NCBI GenBank assembly: GCA_043780275.1
Contig: JAYWCV010000174.1
Coordinates: 1-18,069, forward strand
DNA from: MGR-bin208 sp043780275
Lineage (GTDB): Bacteria; Bacteroidota; Bacteroidia; Chitinophagales; Chitinophagaceae
Direction: 5' to 3'
DNA: 18,069 nucleotides
The translations under genes were made by a program, and so were the position numbers. This document shows, one piece after another, positions 1 through 7,255 of the stretch (positions within the stretch are counted from its first letter, which is position 1; the number at the start of each line of letters is the position of its first letter). A model generated the notes under the pieces. The model did not search any database, had not been told where the DNA came from, and saw nothing but the letters and a program-made list of their open reading frames with translations.

Positions 1-447
1 ATCATTCCTAACCGGGCCAGTGGGTATATGCACAGAAAAGATATATTGGTGAATGCCACTGCCATGTTTGCTGTGAGGCCCAGTGGTGGGTTTCTTTCCT
101 CCAGTTCTGATATGATAAAATGGGATAAAGTGCTGAGAGAAAAGAAAATCATTTTGAAAAAAGAGAATTGGGAAAAACTATGGGAGCCATTTATTAAAAC
201 TTCTGCTGACCCGAATTCAAAAGCTTGGTATGGTTTCGCATGGACGATTGACGAACACAGGGGACATAAAACCATTTCGCACAGTGGCAGCAATATTGGA
301 TTCAAAGCCTATTATACAAGGTTCACAAACGATAATTTATCCATCATTATTTTAACCAATACAGATGAGGCAAACCCTACGGCAATTGCAAATGCATTGG
401 CTGATTATTATTTCAGAAAAAACCCTGAATTGCAGATGAATGATTGA
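1..447 (+). CDS. Serine beta-lactamase-like hydrolase, C-terminal part (5' end outside window)
   Basis: The reading frame is open from base 1, so this is the last 148 residues of a longer gene; an ATG at 28 lies inside the domain and is not taken as the start. The visible part matches the C-terminal half of the beta-lactamase/transpeptidase-like fold (class C beta-lactamase, PBP4*/EstB-type family). An NRASGY segment is followed by a PSGGFLSSSSDMIKW segment, the usual 'PAGGL-S-DL-KW' signature, and then by HSGSNIGF, the HxG form of the third active-site motif. The catalytic SxxK and YxN motifs would lie upstream and cannot be checked. Such proteins are usually exported esterases, peptidases or peptidoglycan-related enzymes; the substrate cannot be read from this fragment. 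The family call is sound, but beta-lactamase activity itself is not implied. Confidence 0.85.
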   Translation: MIPNRASGYMHRKDILVNATAMFAVRPSGGFLSSSSDMIKWDKVLREKKIILKKENWEKLWEPFIKTSADPNSKAWYGFAWTIDEHRGHKTISHSGSNIGFKAYYTRFTNDNLSIIILTNTDEANPTAIANALADYYFRKNPELQMND

Positions 448-830
448 GAGATTGTTGTGAGTATATTGAATCGATCTATTAAGCCCTACTATTATAAACG
501 ATAAGAAATCAATGCACATTTTTTTTAATTGAAAATCTATTTATCAAGTTGATGTCGCTTATTCTATTTATTCGAAATATTGAATTGCTTTTTTTAAAAA
601 ATTTAATATGCATTTATCAATGAGCTCTTTGATCAATCTACAATGCGAAACAACAAGTGTAACAATGGAGTGAAAGGCTGACGAGGCAACAAGTTACTTT
701 GAATGCATCAATAAATTGTAAGGTTGCTAGCAATGAAAGAGGTGGAAGCACTGTTAAATGTTTTGTAATTAAAAAAAATGATTAACAGTGAATGCTAAAT
801 GCGGTTAGTTTTATCCGTTAAAAACTGTGT
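448..830. other. Intergenic stretch, 383 bp, no gene seen
   Basis: Very AT-rich, with several homopolymer T and A runs (for example near 518-527 and 590-602). I find no credible open frame on either strand, no tRNA-like sequence and no clear terminator after the hydrolase. The one organised element is the inverted repeat at 749-790. A one-mismatch -7-like box, TAGTTTTA, lies at 806-813, but no TTG at the right spacing supports it. Confidence 0.5.
749..790. repeat. 9-bp perfect inverted repeat upstream of the beta-barrel gene
   Basis: CACTGTTAA (749-757) and TTAACAGTG (782-790) are exact reverse complements separated by 24 nt. The right arm ends 40 bp before the ATG at 831. It could be a regulator-binding site or a leader stem-loop. 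No T-run follows, so it is not a typical terminator. With arms this short in AT-rich DNA, chance is a real alternative. Confidence 0.4.
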
Positions 831-2108
831 ATGAAATATTATTATTCCCTTTTCCTTCTGACTTTTTTTTGTTTAACAATTCAGGCACAACCAGTTTCCG
901 AAAACAGACTTAAAGTATTTATTGATTGTAGTAATACCTGGTGCGATCAGGTTTTTATCAGATCAGAAATTAATATTGTTGATTTTATTTTAGACCGTGT
1001 AGCAGCCGATGTACATGTATTAATAACCACACAAAGAAATGGCAGCGGCGGTGAGCAGTTTCAATTAATTTTTTATGGGTTAAACCGGTTTAATAAATTA
1101 ACCGATACGCTTCGTTTCGAAACAAGGGATCTGGCAACCAATGCTGTAGAAAGAGAACTGTTGGTTAAACATATACAAATTGGGTTGTTGCCCTTTATTG
1201 TTAAAACTGGTTTTGCAAAAGAATTATCAATCATTACAAAAGTAAAAGCCGATTCGTCGGGAATTATAAAAACAACCAACCACGACACAAAAGATAAATG
1301 GAATTATTGGGTTTTTCGTGCTGGTGCGGATGGTAATTTTAGTGCAGATCAGAATTATCTTTCCCGACGCTTAGGAAGCCGTTTTTCTGCCAACCGGGTT
1401 ACTGATAAGCTGAAAGTTTCATTCAATGTGCGTGCCAGTGACAATCGCAATACGTTTAATCTCGGGTCAGATAAAATTATTGTAAAAAATCATTCACTCA
1501 ACTTTTCACACCTGTTGGCAAAAAGCATTAATCAACACTGGACGATTGGATATGAAGCACTAGCTGTACAAAGTACTTTCTCCAATATCAAATCACAATT
1601 CTATTTCAGTCCGGGTATTGAATACGACTTATTCCCCTACACAAGTGTGAACTCTAAACTACTCACTTTTCGATATGGATTAGATATAAGGCAGAATCAA
1701 TATTATGATACGACGATTTATAATAAAACAAAAGAGTTTCTCCCTGGTCAAAATCTTTCAGTTAATCTTTCTCTAAACCAGAAATGGGGCAGTATTTCAA
1801 CGGGAATAACATATCGTAATTTTTTAAATAACTGGGAGCAATACAATCTATCATTGAATACTTCTGTTGATGTACGTTTAACCGGTAACTTATCGGTAAA
1901 CCTGTATGCTTTTCCATCCATTGTAAGGGACCAGGTGTTTTTGCCAAAAGGAAATATCAGTGTAGATGATGTATTAATCAGGCGAAGACAATTACAAACC
2001 GATTTCAATTTTTTTATGGGATTTGGATTTACATACCGGTTTGGAAGCATCCTCAATAATTATATAAATCCCCGATTTAGTTCCAGAGGAGGTTCATTCT
2101 TTGAATGA
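831..2108 (+). CDS. Uncharacterised outer-membrane beta-barrel protein with conserved N-terminal domain
   Basis: 425 residues. An N-terminal signal peptide ends near TIQAQ (about residues 1-20). A soluble domain (about 25-125) carries FIDCSNTWCDQVFIRSEI, an 'RVAADVHVLITTQ' stretch and a GSGGEQF turn. From about residue 155 to the end the sequence alternates short amphipathic strands rich in aromatic and Asn/Ser residues, as in an outer-membrane beta-barrel, and finishes with a GFGFTYRFGS strand and a short tail. I recognise this N-terminal pattern as a recurrent uncharacterised Bacteroidota protein but know no function. The two Cys near residues 33-38 could form a disulfide. The ATG follows the signal-peptide logic; there is no Shine-Dalgarno site. 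The gene stands alone, with gaps of about 400 bp on both sides. Confidence 0.7.
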   Translation: MKYYYSLFLLTFFCLTIQAQPVSENRLKVFIDCSNTWCDQVFIRSEINIVDFILDRVAADVHVLITTQRNGSGGEQFQLIFYGLNRFNKLTDTLRFETRDLATNAVERELLVKHIQIGLLPFIVKTGFAKELSIITKVKADSSGIIKTTNHDTKDKWNYWVFRAGADGNFSADQNYLSRRLGSRFSANRVTDKLKVSFNVRASDNRNTFNLGSDKIIVKNHSLNFSHLLAKSINQHWTIGYEALAVQSTFSNIKSQFYFSPGIEYDLFPYTSVNSKLLTFRYGLDIRQNQYYDTTIYNKTKEFLPGQNLSVNLSLNQKWGSISTGITYRNFLNNWEQYNLSLNTSVDVRLTGNLSVNLYAFPSIVRDQVFLPKGNISVDDVLIRRRQLQTDFNFFMGFGFTYRFGSILNNYINPRFSSRGGSFFE

Positions 2109-2168
2109 TTAGTTTACTTAAACTACTATACAAATTAAGCTGAAGAATAATCAGTATGCAGCTTCCAA

Positions 2169-2376
2169 CTACGTTGGATAAAATAGCGACATAGAATTAT
2201 TCCGTTTCACATTTAAATTAGATTCCTTTTTAGCAATGAAGGCTTCCAATGCAACAGCATTTATCGGCATTTCGGGCAGATTTTTGTCCAATTTTTCTTT
2301 TTGCCAGTAAAGGGTCCGTAAAGTAAAATGCAATGATTATGACAAAATGAACAGCTGAAATTTTTATTGTACACAT
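2169..2376 (-). pseudogene. Apparent decayed, frameshifted 5' fragment of a secreted protein gene
   Basis: Two overlapping minus-strand frames look protein-like. An ATG at 2376-2374 opens MCTIKISAVHFVIIIAFYF, which resembles a signal peptide. A second frame (2336 down to a TAG at 2171-2169) reads LYWQKEKLDKNLPEMP, then INAVALEAFIAKKESNLNVK, ending shortly after at a stop. The second segment has the composition and heptad-like pattern of a real helix. A shift of frame around 2320-2300 would join signal peptide and helix into one N-terminus. Both frames stop early, and nothing homologous-looking follows downstream. From memory the segment resembles the region after the signal peptide in some Bacteroidota alpha/beta hydrolases, but that match is weak. 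It could instead be a fortuitous open stretch. Confidence 0.4.
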
Positions 2377-2484
2377 CAGGATAATTTACAATAAAGCCAA
2401 AAATTATTCGAAATTTATGTTAAATGAATAATGATAAATTGAAGGGAAGCAAAAAAGTACAGCTGTATTTAAGTTCTTTTTTCA

Positions 2485-2516
2485 TTTGCTCCCCCTGTTT
2501 AATTAGACTACCTTTG
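2485..2516 (+). promoter_or_regulatory. Bacteroidota-type promoter for typA
   Basis: TTTG at 2485-2488 and TACCTTTG at 2509-2516 match the Bacteroidota housekeeping consensus (TTTG, then TAnnTTTG) with 20 nt between them. Transcription would begin about 5-7 nt downstream, near 2522, leaving a leader of under 20 nt before the ATG at 2540. This also argues against the in-frame TTG at 2525 as the start. Confidence 0.65.
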
Positions 2517-2539
2517 CCGCTCTTTTGAAAAATGTGATA

Positions 2540-4351
2540 ATGGAAATAAGAAACATCGCTATAATAGCACACGTAGATCACGGTAAAACAACCCTCGTTG
2601 ATAAGATTCTGCATGCAACGAAAGTTTTTCGTGACAACCAGGATACCGGGGAGTTAATCATGGATAGTAATGACCTTGAAAGAGAAAGAGGAATTACTAT
2701 TTTCAGTAAAAATGCCGCCGTAGTATATAAGGACGTAAAAATTAATGTAATTGACACGCCTGGTCACTCCGATTTTGGTGGTGAAGTTGAACGTGTTTTG
2801 AAAATGGCCGATGGCGTTGTATTGTTGGTGGATGCTTTTGAAGGTCCGATGCCTCAAACCCGGTTTGTTTTACAAAAAGCTTTGCAACTAAACCTAAAGC
2901 CAATTGTAGTTATTAATAAGGTAGATAAAGAAAACTGCCGGCCGGATGAAGTACATGATGCCATTTTTGAGTTGTTCTTTAACTTAGATGCCACAGAAGC
3001 TCAATTGGATTTTCCTACATTTTATGGTTCAGGAAAAAATGGCTGGTTCAATGACTCTTTAGAACAGATTGATAATATCAATCCATTGCTGGATGGTATA
3101 GTAAAATATGTACCTGCTCCGAAAGTAAACGAAGGACCGGTTCAAATGCAGATCACTTCATTGGAGTATTCTGCATTCCTTGGCCGCATTGCCGTAGGTA
3201 AAGTAGCCCGTGGAGTTTTGAATGAAGGAGAAAATATTGTTTTAATGCAAGCGGATGGAAGCATTAAAAAAACAAAGGTGAGAGAGTTGTATGTGTTTGA
3301 AGGAATGGGTAAAAAGAAAGTGACTTCCGTAATTGCCGGAGATATTTGTGCAGTTGTTGGTATCGAAGGTTTTAATATCGGTGATACCATTGCTGATGTA
3401 GAAACGCCGGAAGCTTTACCGGTTATCAGTGTGGATGAACCTACCATGAACATGTTGTTTTCTGTAAACAACTCACCATTCTTTGGTAAGGATGGAAAGT
3501 TTGTGACATCAAGACATATCCGTGATCGTTTGATGAAAGAAACCGAAAAAAATCTTGCATTAAAAGTAGAAGATAGCGAAGAGGGTGATAGCCTGATGGT
3601 TTATGGCCGGGGAATTCTTCACCTTGGTATACTGATTGAAACCATGCGTCGTGAAGGATATGAATTAACGGTAGGACAGCCGCAGGTTATTGTGAAAGAA
3701 ATGGATGGTAAGAAATGCGAACCATATGAAAACCTTGTGGTAGATGTTCCCCAGGAATTTGCAAGTAAGGTTATTGATCTGGTAAGTCGTCGCAAAGGCG
3801 AAATGCTGGTGATGGAAAGCAAAGGCGAAATGCAGCACCTGGAATTTGAAATTCCTTCAAGAGGATTGATTGGTTTGCGTACACAAATGTTGACCGCTAC
3901 AACCGGTGAAGCTGTTATGGCACATCGTTTTACAGAATATAAGCCTTGGAAAGGACCAATACCCGGAAGAAACAACGGTGTATTACTTTCTAAAAACACA
4001 GAAAAGACAACCGGTTACTCGATTGATAAATTACAGGATAGAGGAACTTTCTTCGTTGATCCTGCTGAAGAAGTTTATGCAGGACAAATCATTGCAGAAA
4101 ACATTAAGCCAGGCGACCTGGTAGTAAATGCCACTGAACCAAAGAAATTAACCAACCACCGTGCAAGTGGAAGTGATGACGCAAGTCGTATTGCTCCAAA
4201 AACACAAATGTCTCTGGAAGAATGTATGGAGTATATCCAGCAGGATGAGTGTATCGAAGTAACACCAAGTTTCATCCGTATGCGTAAGGTGATTCTGGAT
4301 GAGAACGAACGGTCTAGAGTTTCAAAACAAATGAAGACAGAAGCGGTTTAA
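2540..4351 (+). CDS. typA: Translational GTPase TypA/BipA
   Basis: 603 residues, the usual length. This ribosome-binding GTPase of the EF-G/LepA group acts in ribosome assembly and stress or cold adaptation. The G domain is intact: AHVDHGKTT at 10-18 (G1), RERGITI (G2), DTPGHSDFGGEV (G3) and INKVD (G4). Domain II and the EF-G-like domains follow, then the BipA-specific C-terminal region (EYKPWKGPIPGRNNGVLLS, and RASGSDDASRIAPKTQMSLE near the end). The frame can be extended five codons upstream to a TTG at 2525. The ATG at 2540 fits the family N-terminus MEIRNIAIIAHVDHG and the promoter position better. The gene is transcribed alone, between its own promoter (2485-2516) and a strong terminator (4378-4404). 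Confidence 0.97.
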   Translation: MEIRNIAIIAHVDHGKTTLVDKILHATKVFRDNQDTGELIMDSNDLERERGITIFSKNAAVVYKDVKINVIDTPGHSDFGGEVERVLKMADGVVLLVDAFEGPMPQTRFVLQKALQLNLKPIVVINKVDKENCRPDEVHDAIFELFFNLDATEAQLDFPTFYGSGKNGWFNDSLEQIDNINPLLDGIVKYVPAPKVNEGPVQMQITSLEYSAFLGRIAVGKVARGVLNEGENIVLMQADGSIKKTKVRELYVFEGMGKKKVTSVIAGDICAVVGIEGFNIGDTIADVETPEALPVISVDEPTMNMLFSVNNSPFFGKDGKFVTSRHIRDRLMKETEKNLALKVEDSEEGDSLMVYGRGILHLGILIETMRREGYELTVGQPQVIVKEMDGKKCEPYENLVVDVPQEFASKVIDLVSRRKGEMLVMESKGEMQHLEFEIPSRGLIGLRTQMLTATTGEAVMAHRFTEYKPWKGPIPGRNNGVLLSKNTEKTTGYSIDKLQDRGTFFVDPAEEVYAGQIIAENIKPGDLVVNATEPKKLTNHRASGSDDASRIAPKTQMSLEECMEYIQQDECIEVTPSFIRMRKVILDENERSRVSKQMKTEAV

Positions 4352-4377
4352 AAATTGCTGATAATTCAAAATATAGT

Positions 4378-4404
4378 AAGGGAAGTCGGAAGACTTCCCT
4401 TTTT
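4378..4404 (+). terminator. Rho-independent terminator of typA
   Basis: The arms AAGGGAAGTC (4378-4387) and GACTTCCCTT (4392-4401) form a perfect 10-bp stem with a GGAA tetraloop. A run of five T (4400-4404) overlaps the 3' arm. It begins 27 nt after the typA stop. Confidence 0.85.
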
Positions 4405-4430
4405 GATAAAATGTAATTTTTATTTCAATG

Positions 4431-4438
4431 TATCTTTG
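4431..4438 (+). promoter_or_regulatory. -7 element, TAnnTTTG type, for the small membrane protein
   Basis: TATCTTTG matches the Bacteroidota -7 consensus exactly and lies 19 nt before the ATG at 4457. The nearest TTTG (4402-4405) is 25 nt upstream, longer than the ideal spacing, so the -33 half is weak. Its place just after the typA terminator makes a new transcription start here sensible. Confidence 0.5.
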
Positions 4439-4456
4439 CGGGGCAAATAACTTATA

Positions 4457-4675
4457 ATGAAAAAGATTGTATTGATTTTGTGGGTCTCATTATTTTGTAA
4501 TGTTCTTCCTGTCTCCGTGGATGCGCAGTGTTCTATTTGTACAAAAACGGCGCAGCAAATGGGTGAAAAACCCGCCAAGGGTTTGAATGCGGGAATATTA
4601 TATCTGGCAGGCCTGCCTTTTCTTCTTGGAGGCTATATTTTTTACCGCTGGAAAAAAAGCGATAAAGGGTTTTAA
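4457..4675 (+). CDS. Small exported CxxC membrane protein, function unknown
   Basis: 72 residues. A signal peptide (MKKIVLILWVSLFCNVLPVS, cleavage probably after VDA near residue 23) is followed at once by QCSIC, a CxxC pair at residues 25 and 28. A Lys/Gly-rich stretch comes next (TAQQMGEKPAKGLNAG), then a single hydrophobic segment (about 45-63) and a basic tail, YRWKKSDKGF. The predicted layout is a short periplasmic Cys-bearing segment held by one C-terminal membrane helix, with a cytoplasmic Lys-rich end. The CxxC could bind metal or be redox-active; the sequence does not decide. I have a vague memory of similar small proteins in other Bacteroidota but know no name. It lies 69 bp upstream of the metalloprotease in the same direction and may be co-transcribed with it. 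Confidence 0.75.
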   Translation: MKKIVLILWVSLFCNVLPVSVDAQCSICTKTAQQMGEKPAKGLNAGILYLAGLPFLLGGYIFYRWKKSDKGF

Positions 4676-4744
4676 TTTTTATCATCAAATAATAAAAAGA
4701 CAACTTGCAGATTTTAGTATCTTCCTTTTCTAAAGAATACTAAA

Positions 4745-7195
4745 ATGCAAAAACTGTTAGCTCTCTTACTTCTAGTTAGTTCCATTGTACATGCGCAAAA
4801 CCTGCCTGCAGGCCGGCAAGGACTCCCAACCATTGAAGAGAAAACCAAGGACCTGAAAAAACAGGAAGGGTTCTTTAATTTTTATTGGGATGAAAATGCC
4901 GGTAAAATATGGCTGGAGATTGATAAGGTCGATACCGAAGTTTTATACGTAACATCATTGCCAGCCGGTTTGGGATCAAATGATATTGGACTTGACCGTG
5001 GATTATTGGGTGGAGAAAGAATTGTAAAATTCAGCAAGGTGGGTAGAAAACTATTACTCATTGAACCTAATTATTCGTATCGTGCCAGCAGCAAGGATCC
5101 TGCAGAAAAACGGGCAGTTGAGCAATCCTTTGCCCAGTCTGTGTTGTGGGGCTTTACGGCAGAAGCAGAATCTGATGGAAAGGTTTTAGTAGATGCTACC
5201 GATTTTATTTTACGGGATGGTATGAAGATATCGAACCGTTTACGAAGCATGAAGCAGGGTAATTATGCTTTTGATAAAACAAGGTCGGCCATTTATCTGC
5301 CCCGCACCAAAAATTTCCCACAGAATACCGAGTTTGAAGCAACCATAACCTTAGTGAATAATGATGGCGAAACCGGTGGATTTGTGAATTCAGTAACACC
5401 TTCTTCAGAAGCTATCACAGTAAGGATTCATCATTCCTTTGTGCAATTACCGGATAGTGATTATCAGCCAAGAGAATTTGATCCAAGGTCAAGTTTTATA
5501 TCTACCAGCTATTTCGATTACAGCACACCCGTTTCAGAACCTATTGATAAATACTTTATTGTTCGTCATCGTTTGAAGAAAAAGGACCCTTCTGCAGCAA
5601 TGAGTGAGGCTGTAAAACCCATCATTTACTATGTTGATAATGGTACACCAGAACCGATTCGTTCGGCATTGCTGGAAGGAGCTCAATGGTGGAATCAGGC
5701 TTTTGAAGCTGCCGGGTATAAGAATGCTTTTCAAGTAAAACTTTTACCCGAAGATGCAGACCCGATGGATGTTCGTTACAATGTCATCAACTGGGTACAT
5801 CGTTCTACACGTGGTTGGTCCTATGGCGCCTCTGTGGTTGACCCCCGTACCGGTGAAATTATTAAGGGTCATGTTTCCCTGGGTTCGTTGAGAGTAAGGC
5901 AGGATTACCTGATTGCCGAAGGTCTTCTGGCTCCTTATGAAAACAACACTCCACCAGTTGGCGGAGATGGGGAAGATAAAATGTTGAAAATGTCATTGAC
6001 CAGGTTGAAACAATTATCTGCACACGAAGTGGGGCATACGATTGGTCTGATGCATAACTATGCAGCCAGTGTAAGTAACCGTGCCAGTGTAATGGACTAT
6101 CCGCATCCGCTAATAAAATTGAATGCAAAAGGAGATATTGAAATGAGTGATGCATATGATAATAAGATTGGAGAGTGGGATAAAGTGAGTATTACTTTTG
6201 GATATCAAGACTATCCAAAAACGGTCAATGAAAAAAATGAGCTGAATAAAATTTTGACAAATGCATCTAAAAAAGGTTTGCAGTTTATCAGCGACCGTGA
6301 TGCAAGGGCAGAGGGTGGAATGCATCCATTTGCACATTTGTGGGATAATGGAGCAGACGCAATAACCGGTTTGCAGGATGTAATGAAGGTGAGGGCCAAA
6401 GCTCTTTCACAGTTTGGCGAAAAAAATATTAAACCCGGAACACCCATGGCAAAACTCGAAGAAGTTTTGGTACCCACCTATCTTTTTCACCGGTACCAGT
6501 TGGAAGCTGTTTCGAAACTGGTTGCTGGTTTGAATTATACCTATGCACTGCGTGGTGACGGACAATTGGTTACTGCACCGGTTTCAAAGCAAGTTCAGTT
6601 AAATGCACTGAATGCAATGATTGATTGTATCGATCCGAAATTGCTGGTTCTGCCCGATAATATTGTAAAACTGATACCACCTAGACCGGCCGGTTATAAT
6701 TCATCCAGAGAATTATTTAAAAAAAGAACAGGCCTGTCTTTTGATGTATTGGCACCGGCAGAAACGGCTGCCGATTTTCCTGTTTCTTTTTTATTCAATT
6801 CAGAACGGTTGAATCGATTGGCCTTAGCTGAAGTTGATGCAAACGGTTTTGGTTTGAATGAAATGTTATCGACATTGATCAACCGAACATGGAAAGCAGA
6901 CAGAAGAAATGGTATGGAAAAATTGATTCAATTGCAGAACGAACAGATACTGCTAACCTATTTACTAGCAAGAAGCATAGACGACAACGCCTCATTTATT
7001 ACCAAGGCCATTTTGCAAAAAGCGTTGAACGATTTGAAAACTTACATGGAGCTGCAGTTAACGAAAAGCTTTGACACGGTTTATGAAGGACATCTGGCAT
7101 TGGCATTAGATAGAATGAAATCGCCGGAAAAAGCCAAACCAACGATACACAAGGAAATGCCGCCGGGAGCACCGATTGGGTGTGATGATTTTTAA
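4745..7195 (+). CDS. Secreted zinc-dependent metalloprotease of the Met-zincin (DUF5117/DUF4953) type
   Basis: 816 residues, normal for this Bacteroidota family. A signal peptide ends at VHAQ (residues 15-18). The region of about 30-290 fits DUF5118/DUF5117 (KQEGFFNFYWDENAGKIWLE near the start; the stretch holding IDKYFIVRHRLKKKDP near 260-275). The catalytic domain holds HEVGHTIGLMHN at 427-438, the HExxHxxGxxH zinc site with E428 as general base, and a Met-turn, MDYP, at 450-453. The C-terminal DUF4953-like region runs to the end (PPGAPIGCDD). It should act outside the inner membrane as an endopeptidase; the substrate is unknown. An odd GC-rich palindromic segment (4801-4821) encodes LPAGRQG directly after the signal peptide. 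It sits outside the catalytic domain and probably does not disturb activity. Confidence 0.92.
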   Translation: MQKLLALLLLVSSIVHAQNLPAGRQGLPTIEEKTKDLKKQEGFFNFYWDENAGKIWLEIDKVDTEVLYVTSLPAGLGSNDIGLDRGLLGGERIVKFSKVGRKLLLIEPNYSYRASSKDPAEKRAVEQSFAQSVLWGFTAEAESDGKVLVDATDFILRDGMKISNRLRSMKQGNYAFDKTRSAIYLPRTKNFPQNTEFEATITLVNNDGETGGFVNSVTPSSEAITVRIHHSFVQLPDSDYQPREFDPRSSFISTSYFDYSTPVSEPIDKYFIVRHRLKKKDPSAAMSEAVKPIIYYVDNGTPEPIRSALLEGAQWWNQAFEAAGYKNAFQVKLLPEDADPMDVRYNVINWVHRSTRGWSYGASVVDPRTGEIIKGHVSLGSLRVRQDYLIAEGLLAPYENNTPPVGGDGEDKMLKMSLTRLKQLSAHEVGHTIGLMHNYAASVSNRASVMDYPHPLIKLNAKGDIEMSDAYDNKIGEWDKVSITFGYQDYPKTVNEKNELNKILTNASKKGLQFISDRDARAEGGMHPFAHLWDNGADAITGLQDVMKVRAKALSQFGEKNIKPGTPMAKLEEVLVPTYLFHRYQLEAVSKLVAGLNYTYALRGDGQLVTAPVSKQVQLNALNAMIDCIDPKLLVLPDNIVKLIPPRPAGYNSSRELFKKRTGLSFDVLAPAETAADFPVSFLFNSERLNRLALAEVDANGFGLNEMLSTLINRTWKADRRNGMEKLIQLQNEQILLTYLLARSIDDNASFITKAILQKALNDLKTYMELQLTKSFDTVYEGHLALALDRMKSPEKAKPTIHKEMPPGAPIGCDDF
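4801..4821. repeat. GC-rich palindromic, REP-like insertion inside the metalloprotease gene
   Basis: Sixteen of 21 bases are G or C, against an AT-rich surrounding. The core GCCTGCAGGC (4804-4813) is a perfect palindrome, and GCCGGC (4812-4817) is a second one overlapping it. TGCC (4803-4806) also pairs with GGCA (4815-4818). It is in frame and encodes LPAGRQG between the signal peptide and the mature protein; the flanking codons both spell Leu-Pro (ctg cct and ctc cca). From memory, PAGRQ-type peptides recur as mobile palindromic inserts in unrelated proteins of environmental bacteria; I could not check this. Confidence 0.5.
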
Positions 7196-7255
7196 ATAAT
7201 CAATGAAAAATAAATTCTTTTGTCGTAAACATACCCTATTCTTCTTTGTATCTAC

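Noticed and set aside
2525..2539. TTG at 2525 as the typA start, giving 608 residues.
   Set aside because: The family N-terminus begins at the ATG at 2540, and the promoter leaves almost no room for translation from 2525.
3142..3999. Long minus-strand open frames inside typA (about 109 and 126 codons).
   Set aside because: They are complements of a strongly conserved GTPase gene; their Ser/Pro/Ile-rich translations resemble no protein family.
4606..4617. GGCAGGCCTGCC, a 12-bp palindrome 200 bp before the PAGRQG insert, considered as a second copy of the same element.
   Set aside because: It shares only 7 bases with the insert, and it encodes LAGLP, which fits naturally into the hydrophobic segment of the small membrane protein.
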